Assembly (NCBI RefSeq): GCF_004664715.2
Contig: NC_051063.1
Span: forward strand, 119,216,629 to 119,280,628
Direction: 5' to 3'
Source: Peromyscus leucopus
Taxonomy: Eukaryota; Chordata; Mammalia; Rodentia; Cricetidae
DNA: 64,000 nucleotides
Shown here: piece after piece, positions 36,546-49,019 of the stretch
How the letters are laid out: each line of letters starts with the position of its first letter
Position numbering within the stretch: the stretch's first letter is position 1
Made by a program: the position numbers and the translations under genes
Notes under the pieces: generated by a model
Database searches by the model: none
What the model saw: the letters and a program-made list of their open reading frames with translations, nothing else
What the model was told of the DNA's origin: nothing

Positions 36546-38640
36546 TCAACTAATATCCACTTACAAGTGACTACATGCCATATTTGTCTTTCTGGATCTG
36601 GGTTACCTCACTCGGGATAATTTTTTCTAGTTCCATTGAATGCCTGCAGACTGTATGTGGTCACATTTAATGGCTGAGTAATACTCCATTTTGTAAACAT
36701 TTCTTTATCATAAAATAGTTTTCTTATCCATTCTTAGGTCAAGGCATATCTAGATTGTTTCCAGTTTCTGCATATTGTGAATAAAGCCACAGTGAACATA
36801 ATTGAGCAAGTGTCCTTGTAATAGGTTGGAGTGTCCTTTCAAAATATGCCCAAGAGTGGTGAAAATGGATCTTGAGGTAGATTGGTTCCCAATTTTCTAA
36901 AAAAAAAAAACCCACCATATTTATTTTCACAGTGTTCTACAAGTTTGCACTACCATGACCAATGGAGAAGTGTTCCCTTACTCCACATCTTTGCAGGCAT
37001 GAGATGTTACCTGTGTATTTGTGTTTGGCCATACTGACAGATGTAAGATGGAATCTCACAGAAGTTTTGATTTGCCTTGTCTTGATGGTTAAGGATGTTG
37101 AATATTTCATAAAGTGTTTCTCAGCCATTTGAAATTCCTCTATTAAGAATTCTCTGTTTAGATCTGATTCACATTTTTAATTGTAATATATGTTTTTTTT
37201 TTATTATCAAGTTCCATGAGTTCATTGTGTATTTTGAATATTAGACCTCTATCAAATGTGGAATTGGTAAAAATCATTCCCCAATATGTAGGTTGCCTCT
37301 TTGTCCAATTAATGATGTACTTTGCCTTTTTAAGCTTTTCAGTTTCATGAGGTTCCATTTTTTAATTGTTGAACTTAGGGCCTGTGCTATTGGAGTTCTG
37401 TTCATAATGTAATTTCCCATGCCTATGCACTCAAAGCTGTGCCCAGATTCTCTTCTATTAGGTTCAATGTTTCTGGCTTTCTGTTGAAGTTTTTGATCCA
37501 CTTGGACTTGAGTTATGTGCAGGGTGATAAATATTCACATGCTGCTACATACTGACATCCAATTAGACCAGCACCATTTGCTGAAGATGCTGTCTTTTTT
37601 CAGTATGTGTTTCCGGCTTTTCTATCAAAAATCAGGTATCCATGTGTGTCTGAACATATGCCTGTTCTTCAGTTAGATTCTATCGATCATCATGTCAGTT
37701 TTTACACCAATACCATGTGTTTTTAATTACTATAGCTCTGTAGTACAACTAGAAATCTGGGATCGTCATACTTCTACCAGTTCTTTTATTGTTCAGGATT
37801 GTTTTAGCTTTCCTAGTATTTTTGTTTCTTCATATGAAGTTCAGAATTTTTTTTCAAAGTCTGAAAAGAATTGTGTTGAAATTTTGATGGATACTGTATT
37901 GACTCTGTACATTGTTTTTGGGATGATGGGCATTTTTGCTATGCTAATCCTATCAATCCATGAGCATGGGAGATCTTCCCATCTTCTGATATCTTCCGCA
38001 ATATCTTTCTTGAAATACTTGAAATTTATTATCATACAGGTCTTTTACTTGCTTAATTAGAGCTACTCTAAGATATTTAATATTATTTGAGGCCTCTGTG
38101 AAAGATGTTGTTTCCTTGTTTTCTTTCTTACCCCATTAGTTATTCGCATATATGAAGGCTATTGAGTTTTTTTAATTAATCTTGTATCAACCTGCCTTTC
38201 TGAAAGTGTGTAATAGTTGTATGAGTTCCCTGGTGGAATTTTGAGAGACTTTTATGTATATTGTCATATTATTTGCAAATAAGGATATTTTAACTTCTTA
38301 CTTTCCAATCTGTATGCCATTGATCTATGTCAGTTGTCTCATTGCTGTAGCTAAAACATGAAGAATTATATTGAATGGATATGGAGAGATTGGGCAAACC
38401 TGTCATGCTTTAGTGTAATTGCTTTAACCTTCTCTCTATTTAGTTTGATTTTGACTACAGCCTTACTCTAAGTTGCCTTTATTATGCTTATACTTATTAT
38501 GTCAGTATGTCCCCTGTATACCTAATCTTCCCAGGATTTTTATCATGAAGGGGTGTTGTATTTTGATAAAGGCTATTTTGGCATCTACTAATGTGTTATT
38601 TTTTTTCCTTTCAGTTTAGTTATATTTACTGATTTTCCTA
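36546..38640 (-). repeat. L1 ORF2, C-terminal half
   Basis: On the minus strand the pieces 37841-38035, 37274-37501, 37158-37358 and 36937-37128 give the post-RT and C-terminal region of ORF2 (e.g. TQFFSDFEKKF, KWNLMKLKSLKRQST, KHFMKYSTSL), broken by stops. Ends at about 38640 inside the reverse transcriptase. Confidence 0.85.
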
Positions 38641-39960
38641 TTCTACTTTTCCCCAGCTTCAAATTTCCATAGCTTATATACATATACTACAGCAAACTTT
38701 GGCAATCAAGAAGGTTACAAGGCTATTTCTCAGGGTCACAAAGCATTTCTCTGTAAATAGAATAAGAGACACAAGCAGCGTAAACTTGTCAGCTATGGTT
38801 AGTGACCAGCTGCACCTGCAGTAAAAGTTTTGCTTGTAACATTATCTCTTAAAGGGAGAGTTTACAGGGGTTACAGAGGAAAAAGATAAACTTGAGAATT
38901 CTAAGGAAGAAGTAAAGAAACCATGTACTATTCAACATTTCTTGAGTGTAACTAATACTATAGGATAATATTTTATGATCAGCAAAAAGAAAAAAGCATA
39001 AGTTTCTTCTGATCCAGGGCACAGCCAACACTGGAAGTGTTTTCTGATTAGCCAATGTACAAACACAAATCACCTGTGTGTAACTGTGGTGACCTGTGTT
39101 AAAAAAAAAAAAAAAACAAGGAAGCCGATTCAGCACTTTCTCCAAAGGCTGACTGGCATAGAAAACATCTTAGATCCAAAAATGCATTTTCTGTCCTATA
39201 TGTAGCCTCAGAACACAAAGACAAAACCTCGTAGCTTCTTTGTTTAAGTCTGAGAGGCCAGGCCACCTTCCTGAAATTCTGGCAGTCTGTGGAGCTTCTC
39301 CCACAGTAACTAGGCTTAAAGGTGATTCCCTCCAGACTAGTTTAAGTTAACTAATTAATTCTCTGTGGTCCACATAATATCCAGGACTTAAACATAAACA
39401 ATTAGTAAAATGAGCCTAAAATCTTGTAACATAAACTGAGGTTAAAAGTATATTTAAAATGCTAATTGCTTAGGGAATTCTGCCAGATGCCAGTCTGTGC
39501 ATTATCAACTGGTCCAGTTGGGGTTAAGCTCAGAGCAATTTAAGTCACTTATGTGCCCCAAAAGACTTTGATTCAGCAAAATTGAACATTCTGTAATTCT
39601 ATCCTTGAGTATAATCTGTGAAAGTCCAACTGGTGATCTCTCCACAGAGACACTTTATCTGACCAATTTGCCCTGTCAGTGAGCTAATGATAGAGAACAG
39701 GCTTCTGAGTTTCTCATCATATTGTGGAACAAAAGCTGAACTATTAGGGCTTATTTTATTCAACAGAAATATGCAGTGTAGGAAGAATTCATCCTTCTAT
39801 CAATGCACAGGCATAATTGTGCCAAGACAATGAAGAACACACTGTCAAGGTTATGGACAAGTACCATGTCTATTTTAGAGGGGTACCATGATATCACACA
39901 AGAGAATTAAAGACAGAAGCAGTCAGCTATTCATAGGTAATATTTCTTATAACCCTTGCT
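38641..39960. other. Unassigned 1.3-kb segment between L1 parts
   Basis: Not L1-like on either strand and without a good open frame; the 98-codon minus frame at 38849-39145 includes a T15 run. Contains A16 at 39101-39116. It lies exactly between ORF2 and ORF1 sequence of what looks like one antisense L1, so it is probably an insertion or a replacement of the L1 middle. No family recognised. Confidence 0.35.
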
Positions 39961-40236
39961 CATGAGTTTCCTCCACCTGAAGGTTATTTTCTGGTGGGTT
40001 GGCTTTATAAATATTGCTCTTGCCTACTGCGTATATTTGCATACTCCATCAACCAGTGGTCTCTTAGAGTCTGCAGCATATATGTACAAACCCTTCTAGA
40101 TTTTAGGGTCTCCATTGACCCTAAAGTTGTGTTTAATTTTAGTTTGTCTGCATTTATATGTGACTTGGCCTTTTTCCTTTGCAGCTTTTAATATTCTTTC
40201 TTGTTCTGCATTTTTAGTGTTTTTATTGCTATGTGA
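39961..40236 (-). repeat. L1 ORF1 3' part, interrupted by ERV element 2
   Basis: 'gtctgcatttatatgtgacttggcctttttcc' and 'cagcttttaatattctttc' are reverse-complement ORF1 sequence, as at 13950 and 45030. The L1 ends at the ERV target duplication atgtga and continues for a few bases after 43071. Confidence 0.75.
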
Positions 40237-40578
40237 TGTTGCTGGAGGGCTTCTCTCCAGGTTCCCCAAGCCCCGCAGTCCACAATCCACTTATAAAATA
40301 ATCACTCAGACGCTTATATCACTTATAAACTGTATGGCCGTGGCAGGCTTCTTGCTAACTGCTCTTTTATCTTAAATTAACCCATTTCTATAAAACTATA
40401 CCTTGCCACGTGGCTGGTGGCTTACCAGAGTCTCTACATGCTGCTTGTCCTGGCGGTGGCTGCAGTCTCTCCTCCTTCTTCCTGTTTCCCCAATTCTCCT
40501 CTCTCTTTGTCCCGCCTATACTTCCTGCCTGGTCACTGGCCATCAGTGTTTTATTTATATAGAGTGATATCCACAGCA
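40237..40578 (-). repeat. 3' LTR of element 2
   Basis: tgttgctggagggcttctct to gatatccacagca on the plus strand; direct repeat of 42721-43065. Related to the LTR of element 1. Confidence 0.92.
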
Positions 40579-42720
40579 CTTCCCCTTTTCTTCTTTTTTT
40601 AAAAAAGGAAGGTTTTAACTTTAACATGGTAAAAGTACATATAACAAAACAATTATCAAGCAAGAATTACAGTTACAATATTAAAGAAGATGTCCTATCT
40701 ATCTTATATTTGTGAGTTTAAGGTTTTATATCTAACTTATCTTTTATCATAACTGAGGAAATTACAACTATCTAGTCTTCAACCACATCAAAGACCTGAG
40801 AAGGAACATAATGGTACCTGAGAAATGGTAGATGGATGCAAGCAACTTTCGGGAATCTTGCAAGAGTAGACCAAGACAACTGGCAGCCTGGACAGTCACC
40901 TAATATTTTTTAGCATTGTTGGTGCATTCAAATTGGCTACAGGCCTAGAGTATCTGACAGACCATTTTTAGAGGCAGGAATTTTAAGAGACCATCTTACC
41001 CTGTCTTGGCAGAGTACAGTGGTCGCTTTCCTTGTGTCCCACTTGTCCAGAAAGGACAGCATTGCATTTGTACTGTCAGCCATCAAGGCAAGGGCAGTTC
41101 TTTGCCCAGTAGGCCATTTTGTGCCAAAAAGACAAACTTCCAAATGGAAATGTCTTAGAAGCCCAACATTCTCTCGGGATCAATTGGTGCACCCAGGAGC
41201 AATTGTGTCTCACATCAACAGAATTTTAAGTTATTTAAATGCCATATTCTCTAGGTCTATGAAGTGTTTGAAGATTACCTGTCTATCTGAAATATATCTA
41301 TGTATACCTAGAAGACTTAACTAACATGGCTACAAATATGATTATCATAGATGACTAATTATTAATCTATTTTTTAATTATCCATTACAATTTTAAATGA
41401 GCTACATAACATAATACCTCAAACAAGAATAGAAATATATATATACAGTATAACAAAATTAACTTCAAGTTTGTATCAATAAACTAAAATTTATACCAAT
41501 GTAAAACATTTTAAACATAAACTAAAATCTATACCAATGTAAAACATTTTAAACAAGTTGTTCTTTAAAAGTAGGTTCATTAATCTACCCTTTTATCTTA
41601 TCATCTCTATATCCTCCTATATATCTATATCATATCCCCCCCTTTTTTTCAGAAAGAGATCACATTTATAATCAACCTGTTTTAAATAAAAATATTGGTT
41701 TTTCCCTGTCCCACACCAGAGGGCTCTTCTGATTTGGGACACAAGAATCTCTTAACCATTTTTTTTTTAAAGCAATATGTCTGGGTTTAGAGGGGACTGA
41801 GCCAATTCCACCTCTAAAGCCAGCTTGGTATATTTGGGAATTTGGGCGTAGCATCTCTTACTACTTCCTGCTGGAGGGGGCGCTGTATCTTATGGGGCCG
41901 CAAAGAAAATTTTAGGCCTATGGGGTAGTCCGTGAGGCTGTATTGTGTGAACCAGTTGCCTTGAAACCGCTCTGGATGTTGGATCATCTGGGCCATGGTG
42001 TCATCGGAGACCTTTCAGGGGGTCTTGGCTGGTGAAACCTGATGTATCTTAATCTGGAACAAATCCACAGCCTCTGGCTTTCTGTGGAAACAAAAGCAGA
42101 ATCTCTTTTCCAAAGCAACATATCCTTATATCCAAATTTTGAAGTCAAGGTACCTTTAAAATATACATTTTGGCATAACTCAACAGCTTTTGTAATCAAA
42201 TATTTTTCTTCAGTTACGGATATCAAAGAGAACATAATCCAGATTCTCTGTGTGGTAGCCATCTTTACGTGGCTTATGTTTTATATTACCTCGAGCCTAT
42301 TGCTTTAAGCTGCACCATTCTAAGACTGAAACAGCGCTGTGGCTGCTGGCTCCACCCACTTCAGCTTCCCAACAAGTCGGTGGTACATTTTCCGCCAGCT
42401 TGAGGAGCCATCAATTCTCAGAAATAGTAGGTCTAAGCTTTTATCAAAGCAGCGTGTAGAAACCTCTCTCTCTTTTTTTTTAATACTAGTAAAGACTAAA
42501 TCTACCACACAGCATAATGTGCTGCTGGCAGACGCCTCATTCCCGCCATACTGCCGGTCAAACGCACACGCCAGGAACCCGCCAGTGTTCAAACCCGCGT
42601 TTTGCGGCATCTAGCTGCCCGTATGAGACAAAAAGCAGGAACCTGGTTTTGGCTCTGTTTAGAATTGGTTATTAAATATTCTCAGGTTTAAGGTGGAAAC
42701 TCGAGCCGTTGGGCGCCATT
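40579..42720 (-). other. Non-coding interior of element 2
   Basis: Carries the polypurine tract, a block (40780-41400) homologous to 1960-2120 in element 1 and to 47180-47770, and a unique-looking GC-richer part (41800-42720) next to the primer site. Open frames of 60-101 codons on both strands do not resemble retroviral proteins. Confidence 0.75.
42702..42718 (-). promoter_or_regulatory. Primer-binding site (tRNA-Lys type), element 2
   Basis: On the minus strand tggcgcccaacgg directly follows the 5' LTR, a close match to the tRNA-Lys1,2 complement. Confidence 0.85.
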
Positions 42721-43065
42721 TGTTGCTGGAGGGCTTCTCTCCAGGTTCCCCAAGCCCCGCAGTCCCACAATCCACTTATAAAATAATCACTCAGACACTT
42801 ATATCACTTATAAACTGTATGGCCGTGGCAGGCTTCTTGCTAACTGTTCTTTTATCTTAAATTAACCCATTTTTATAAATCTATACTTTGCCACGTGGCT
42901 GGTGGCTTACCAGAGTCTCTACATGCTGCTTGTCCTGGTGGTGGCTGCCGTCTCTCTCCCCCTTCTTCCTGTTTCCCCAATTCTCCTCTCTCTTTGTCCC
43001 GCCTATACTTCCTGCCTGGTCACTGGCCATCAGTGTTTTATTTATATAGAGTGATATCCACAGCA
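42721..43065 (-). repeat. 5' LTR of element 2
   Basis: 345 bp, pairs with 40237-40578, bounded by the target duplication. Confidence 0.92.
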
Positions 43066-43651
43066 ATGTGACAACATCAAATCTTTTGAAATGAGACTTA
43101 AACAAAATCATATATTATCTTTTTACTCCATGAGCTTTGTGCCACTATTACACTAGCACATCTTTCAGGCAGGTCACCATTATAGATCTAAAGGTTTGTA
43201 ATTGGGTTAGTGTTTAGCTTTCTCTTTTGGTAGCATATAAAATATTTTCAAGTAGTCAGTCAATATGAAGTCTTTAGGTAAGCAATCACTTGACTTCATC
43301 TTCAATGAGCTGGGTAGATATCATCTTCAGTCATAGGGCCTTACTATCAGTTTATAGCGAGAAGGCTTGGCAACAGCATGGGTAATTTGGGAGTTCCCAC
43401 GGTGTCCCTTTGGTTCACTATTTCCTAGGATTCAACCCATTTCTGGCACCAAATGAAGCCTCATTAGGTGATAAAAGATGTCTGGCAGTGTTGGTCTCCT
43501 CATTATTTGGCAATTTCATTTAGATTGCCTTCATACATGTATGTATTTTAGGATGCTTATGCTATTTTGGATTTCCACAAAATGAACATGGTTGAGAAAG
43601 TATCTCCCATAGTAGGATGTAAAGTCATCAGGGTATATGTCCAAGAGTGGT

Positions 43652-44215
43652 GTGCTGGATAGTTTTATGTTGATTTGACAGAATCTAAAGCCATCTGAGA
43701 GCAAAGAACCACAATTAAGATGATGTTGCCATTATACTGGTCTAAAGGCACACCTGTGGGGCATTTACCTAATTAGTGATTGGAGGGAAAAGCCCAAGGC
43801 ATTGAGGATGGAACCATCCCTGGGCTGGTAGTCACAGGGAGTATAAGAAAACAGGCTAAGTATGCCATAAGAAGCAAGCCAATTAGCAGCACCACTCCAT
43901 GCCTATTAGTTTCTGCCTGTTTTAGTACCTGCTATGAATCTCTTCTATCATGAATAGGGATATGGAATTGTAAGACAAACAACCCCTTTCCTCCCCAACT
44001 TGCTTTTTTTTGAGACAGGGTTTCTTTGTGTAGCTTTGTGCCTTTCCTGGAACTCACTGTGTAGTTCAGGCTGGCCTCAAACTCACAGAGATCCACCTGC
44101 CTCTGCCTCCCAAGTGCTGGGATTAAAGGTGTGTGCCACCACTGCCCGGCTCCCAACTTGCTTTTTGTCATAGTTTTTCATCACAGCCATAAAAATCCAG
44201 ATCAAGACAGGTAGT
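43652..44215 (+). repeat. Rodent interspersed repeat, family not assigned
   Basis: 'tgtgctggatagttttatgttg', 'catccctgggctggtagtcac' and 'ccctttcctccccaacttgctttt' are landmarks of a common rodent repeat I recognise but cannot name securely. It is interrupted by a B1 at 44008-44151. Confidence 0.6.
44008..44151 (-). repeat. B1 SINE with target duplication
   Basis: Reverse-complement B1 flanked by the duplication tcccaacttgctttt (left copy with one extra c, near 43992-44007; right copy from 44151). It is nested in the repeat at 43652-44215. Confidence 0.9.
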
Positions 44216-44520
44216 ACAGCTTGATGTAGATCTATACCAAGTTTCCTGAGGAATTACATACTGATTTTTATAGTGCTGTAAAATTTTGAACTCCCATCAG
44301 CACAAATGAGTGTTACTATTACTCTGCATTCTCATACCATGAGTTGTCATTTGTTTAGTTGGTGTTGGCCATTCTGACTAATAGATCAAATTTCAAAGTA
44401 CTTTTGATTTGCATTTCTCTAATGACTAAGGATTTTTAATATTTCCTTGTGTATTTCTCAGACTTTTGTATTATCACTATCAAGAATCCTTTTTAGATCT
44501 CTACTACATTTTTGGCATAA

Positions 44521-45310
44521 TTTCTTTTTTTTTCTTTCTTCTCTTTATTTAGTATTATTACATCCAATGTATCCTGAGCACAGTTTCCCCTCGATCAACT
44601 CCTCCCATTTCCTCCTCCTCATGTCCTCTCTCCCACACTATTCATTCCTCTTCAATTTCCATTCAGAAAGAAAATGCCTCCCATGGATATCTACCAAAGA
44701 CAACACAACAAGTTATAATAAGACTAGGAACAAACCCTTACATCAGGGCTGAGCAAGACAATCCAATAGAAGGAGAGGAGTCCTAAGGCCAGGCAAAAGA
44801 GTCAGATATCCCCAGTCCACTGTTAGGACTCCCACAAAAACAAAAAGAAACAAGCTAACAACAATAATGTACTTGCAGATGACCAGCTATGGTGACTGAA
44901 AGTTTTGCTGGGTATAGTGGTAGTCTGGGTTGGCATCTGTAGTATCTTAGAATCTGCAGGACATCTTTCAAAGCCCTTCTAGCTTTTAAAGTCTCCCTTG
45001 AGAAGAGGGGTGTAATTCTAACAGATTTGCCTTTATATGTTACTTACTTTTTTCCTTGCAGCTTTTGATTCTTTCTTTGTTCTGTATGTGTAGTGCTTTT
45101 ATTATTATGTGGTGGGGGACTTTATGTTCCTGCCCAATGTATTTGGTGTTCTACAACCTTCTTGCAACTTTACAGGTGTGTCCTTCTTTAGGTTTCGGGG
45201 AATTTTCTTTTAAGGTTTTGTTAAATGTATTTTCTGGATCTTTGAGCTTGGATACTTCCTGTTCTATTTTTTATTGTTCTTAGTTTAGGTCTTTTTTCAA
45301 TTAAGTTCTT
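44521..45310 (-). repeat. L1 3' UTR and ORF1 pieces
   Basis: 44521-44880 resembles the 35.0-35.4 kb 3' UTR sequence ('tatcctgagcacagtttcccc', 'aaagaaaatgcctcc'). 44900-45310 is ORF1 in reverse ('ttctttctttgttctgtatg', 'ttattattatgtgg'). The two are joined without ORF2. Confidence 0.65.
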
Positions 45311-45845
45311 TATTGCTTCTTTGAGAGTTTCACCTTATATACCACAATTCTGCACACCTCTTGGTCCCTCATATCTTCCACTCATCCCTGCAAAGTGCCC
45401 CCACAAAAGAAAAGTTTTTAAAATCCAAACAAACCAAGTATGAAAACAAACAAACAAAAACAAGAACAAACGAAACCAAAAAGAAAAACCCTCTTTACTT
45501 CTACTTCTCCTACTGTCCTGCCTATCCAACACCTCTTCATTTATCCTGGTGGCATTGGGAGCCCCAGTATGTCATATAGTATACCCTTTTGTCTGATCAA
45601 CTTTACTAACAAATGTTCATTGCAATGAGTCACTGGCCTAGTTCAAGGCCTCTGGTTTCTGGTACACTATCTACACTAGATCCTCATGAGAATGCCTCTG
45701 TGATAACCCATGGCCACCCCCCAAGTCATGGAGATCCTGCAGGTATTGTTCAACAGGACCAGTCACTTCATGAGTTGCAGCAGATCCTTAATAGAGTATG
45801 TTAGGGTGGGACAACCCAACACCCAGACTGGGCCTGGGTGATAGC
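45311..45845. other. Probable old repeat, not named
   Basis: Includes A-rich (AAAC)n-like sequence at 45445-45480 and 'gttcaaggcctctggtttctg'. It looks like a rodent repeat seen next to satellite-like DNA, but I cannot assign it. Confidence 0.3.
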
Positions 45846-46910
45846 TAAGCTGGTCAGTCTAGCCACTGGGTCCAGCCACCTCAAGTGAGGGGGCAGAGCC
45901 AGCTCCCCTTTGCCCATGCCCTCAGGGTCATGGCACCCTCCCTGTGGTGAAAGGTGGAGCCAGCCCTCCCAAGTGCAGAGGCCAGCTCTCCAGAGCCAGC
46001 TCTCTAGCTACAGTGTTCAGTGTGAGGTAAAGCCAGATTTCCCTGTGCCAGTGAAGGGCAGAGCTGGCTCAGCATGGCCCTCTGATTTCAACTCACGTTT
46101 CCTATGGACCCAAGGTGACATGGGCCACAGAAATCACCACAGACCCCATCTGTAGTTAGAATGTGGACCCAGCCGGACGGTGGTGGCGCACGCCTTTAAT
46201 CCCAGCACTCGGGAGGCAGAGGCAGGTGAATCTCTGTGAGTTCGAGGGCAACCTGGGCTACCAAGTAAGTTCCAGGAAAGGCACAAAGCTACACAGAGAA
46301 ACCCTGTCTGGAAAAAAAAAAAGAATGTGGACCCAGACATGACCCTCAGCAGTAGCTTGGATGCAAATGACATTCTGTCTCTGGGTTGAAGTACTGGCCA
46401 CTCAAGTCAGGATGGGTCTGGTCCAGGACATCACCAAAGCCTCAGGTTGTAGCACTAGCCCTGGGCTTCTATGTTACAATTGGTGGCAAAATTGGACTCA
46501 GACTTCAGTATAGACCCCAGCCATGGTAGGACCACAGACCCAGACAGCAGTAGCCTGGTCTGGATGTCACCATTGCCTCAAGTGGCAGTACAGGTCACTC
46601 AAATCATCACTGGCCCCATTGGCAGTGTGGCCCTCAGACACTAACAAGGCCACAGGTTGTGACCCAGGCCTCCGTGTGGACGCTAGTGACAATCTAGCCA
46701 ATAGACTTTGACACAGACCCCAGCTGTAGTTTGACCACTGACCCAGACATGGCCCCAGGCAGCCACTTAGCCCATTAGATATCCTGGCTCCAGGTAGAAG
46801 CCCCAGCCACTCAGAGCAGAATGATTCTGGCAGCAGCATAGACCCCAGTCACCAAGAAGTGGCCCAGCCCCCAGGCTCCATGTGGCCTTTGGTGGCAACA
46901 TGGGCCACAT
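45846..46910. repeat. GC-rich satellite-like repeat block
   Basis: Degenerate short tandem units built on 'gaccccagc', 'acccagacatggcc', 'ggcagtg', 'ccactcag' and 'ggcaacatgggcca'. It resembles rodent MurSatRep1-type sequence as I remember it. A B1 (46173-46321) is inserted in it. The 90-codon minus frame at 46567-46839 is a by-product of the composition. Confidence 0.55.
46173..46321 (+). repeat. B1 SINE with 15-bp target duplication
   Basis: Young B1 flanked by agaatgtggacccag at 46158-46172 and 46322-46336. Right half has 'ggcacaaagctacacagag'. Confidence 0.95.
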
Positions 46911-46984
46911 GAATGACTTACTTCACAATGCCCACTTCACTTGTATGTGGCAATTTTAGAGAAAATACTCAGTTATCTACCCTA

Positions 46985-48395
46985 TTTGGTGAGTCCAAGT
47001 TTTATCCTAACTGGTAATATCAACTCAAAACTATTTTTTAGGGCTTAAAATAATTTTTTGACAAAAATTTAAGTGTTTATATCTCTCAATCTTATAAATT
47101 TTATACCTCCTTTGTGAGTTTCTTTTCTGTATTTGATAAGGCATACTAAAAAACTGTAACTATCTCATCTTCAATCCCATCACAGACCTGATTCTGATAT
47201 AATATTAACTGAGTAAACAGGAAGTGCACAGCAGGCAACTTCAAAAACTGTTAGAAATGACAGAAATGGTCGGTTGCCTGGACAGTAACCCAAGCTACCT
47301 CCGCAACATGGGGCATCCATCTTCAACCAAAAGACCTAGAATAGATGACAGACTTTTCTGTGTAGCAGGAAATTTGAAGAATTGCCCCACCTTGTCTTTG
47401 CAAAGTATGGCAGTTTTATCAATTTGAGTCCTACTTGTCCAGTTTGTGCAGTATACTTTTATATTTTATCAGTCAAAGCAAAGGCAGTTTCTTGCCCAAA
47501 TGGTTAGCCTTGCCACAATGAAAGCAAATTCCATATGGAGATTCTTCAATGCCCATCATCCTTTTTTTAAAGTAGATTCATCCTTCCAGGAGAATACATG
47601 TCTCACTGTCAGGAAAAGTCTTAGTTTATTAAACATCTTAAATGCCATGTTCTGTAAGTCTTTGAAGTGTTTGAAGACCACCTGTCTATCTAAAATACAT
47701 ATCTGTATGACCTTGAGAGCATACCTTACATGACTACATGCTTGATTGTTATATATGACTAACTGCTAACCTACACTTCTTAGTTATGCTAAGAAGTTTG
47801 TAATAATAACTTTCAATGACTAGATATTTACATTAAATTGGTAAATCAACTGTATAGGTACAATACCTTAAATAATAGTAGAAACATATAAACATATATA
47901 CAGTATAATAAATATAACCTTACCTTTATTTCAATATACAAAACCATCATAAATAGTAGAAAAATATATAGAGTATGTTCTAACAAAAATAACCTTAAAT
48001 TTGTGTCAAAATAAAATAAATCCATACCAATGTAAAATATTTGAGATTAATAGTTGCTTTTTAGTTTAAAGGAGGTTCAATAATCCAACCTTGTATTCTA
48101 TCCTTTCCATATGCCCCTTTTTCTTTTCAGAAAGAGATCCTTGAATATAATCTCCTTTGTTCAGCTTCTTTCCTGGCCATTACCAACAACAACTTGTAAC
48201 CAACCCCCCCAAATGATGACAAACATCCATATCCCACTGAATGATCCAAAACCACCCACCCTACCTCTTGGGATTGTAAGAATCATGTTCTCTAGACTAT
48301 TTCTTGTTGTCTGGGGGTAATGGGATCTTTGTTGGACTCTGAGAAAATTAGGATAATCAAGTCCTGGAGAGCTAGCCATAACATTTGTTGTCCAG
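46985..48395 (-). repeat. Interior fragment of the non-autonomous ERV family
   Basis: 47180-47770 aligns with 40780-41340 of element 2, and 48130-48300 aligns in reverse with 23765-23960 of the provirus. No LTR of its own is visible; its right end stops exactly at the LTR starting at 48396. Open frames (e.g. 95 codons at 47446) are not conserved with element 2 as proteins. Confidence 0.7.
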
Positions 48396-48876
48396 TGTGG
48401 TGATATTTTATTTGTGCTAGAATGTAATATTTTATTTGTATGTTAATAAATAAAGTTTGCCTGGAGATCAGAGGTCATAGCCAGCCAAAACCAGAAGTCA
48501 GGCAGTGGTAGAACATACCCTTAATCCAATCACATGACAGGCTGAGTCTCTGTGTGTTCAAGGACACAGCCAAGGATTGTGCTCCATGCCTTTAAACCCA
48601 GTACCAACCATAGAGACCTGGAGGTCTGTATAGACAGACAGTGACAAGAAAGTGAGGTGGCTGGGTTAAGAGAGAATTAGAAGACAGAACAGCAAGGTAA
48701 TAAAGGCACAGTTTAGACAGGAAGCTGAGTCACTCACTCACTTGGGAAGCTAAGGCAATGTGGTGAACTAAGGTTAGTTCGTGGGTATTCGTTATTTCTC
48801 TGATCTCTTCAGCTATCAACCCTGTATTTGGTTCTGTGTTTCTTATTTAATAAGACTGTTTAGAAATTCATCTATA
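48396..48876 (+). repeat. Long-form LTR with SINE-like segment
   Basis: 481-bp LTR starting tgtggtgatattttatttgt, with aataaataaagtttgcc near the start, the B1-like 'ggcagtggtagaacatac' and 'catgcctttaaacccagtac' segment in the middle, and an end at catctata. A primer site follows. Sister of 18318-18772 and, in reverse, of 333-811. Confidence 0.85.
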
Positions 48877-48878
48877 CT

Positions 48879-48896
48879 TGATACCCAACATGGGGC
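48879..48896 (+). promoter_or_regulatory. Primer-binding site (tRNA-Lys type)
   Basis: tgatacccaacatgggg sits two bases past the LTR. It shows this is a 5' LTR of a provirus whose interior has been lost, not a solo LTR. Confidence 0.65.
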
Positions 48897-49019
48897 TCAA
48901 AACCACAACCCTGAGCTAAAGAGTCTCATTCTCTATCAAAAAATATCATCCATATAATGACAAATTATAGATTTAGAAAACACTTTACACATCATTTCCA
49001 ATGACTGTTGCACTAGAGA

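Larger units (their letters stand above)
40231..43071 (-). mobile_element. Complete non-autonomous class II ERV, element 2
   Basis: Minus-strand element with LTRs at 42721-43065 (5') and 40237-40578 (3'), flanked by the exact 6-bp duplication atgtga (40231-40236 and 43066-43071). The primer site tggcgcccaacggctcgag reads on the minus strand from 42718, and a long purine tract (reverse complement of 40579-40600) precedes the 3' LTR. The 2.1-kb interior has no gag or pol. The two LTRs differ at roughly a dozen positions by eye, much closer than those of element 1, so this copy is younger. It inserted into L1 ORF1. Confidence 0.93.
43100..44520 (-). repeat. L1 3' UTR and ORF2 end, split by a rodent repeat
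   Basis: 3' UTR (43100-43600) followed by the ORF2 C terminus ('atatgtccaagagtgg' at about 43636, resuming at 44220 with 'agatctataccaagtttcctgaggaa'). The 43652-44215 repeat is inserted between. Antisense to the V2R gene, like most L1s here. Confidence 0.7.

Noticed and set aside
48396..48876. Interpretation as the missing 3' LTR of the 18-27 kb provirus
   Set aside because: It is 21 kb beyond the true 3' LTR at 27352, has its own primer site on its right, and so is a 5' LTR of another copy.
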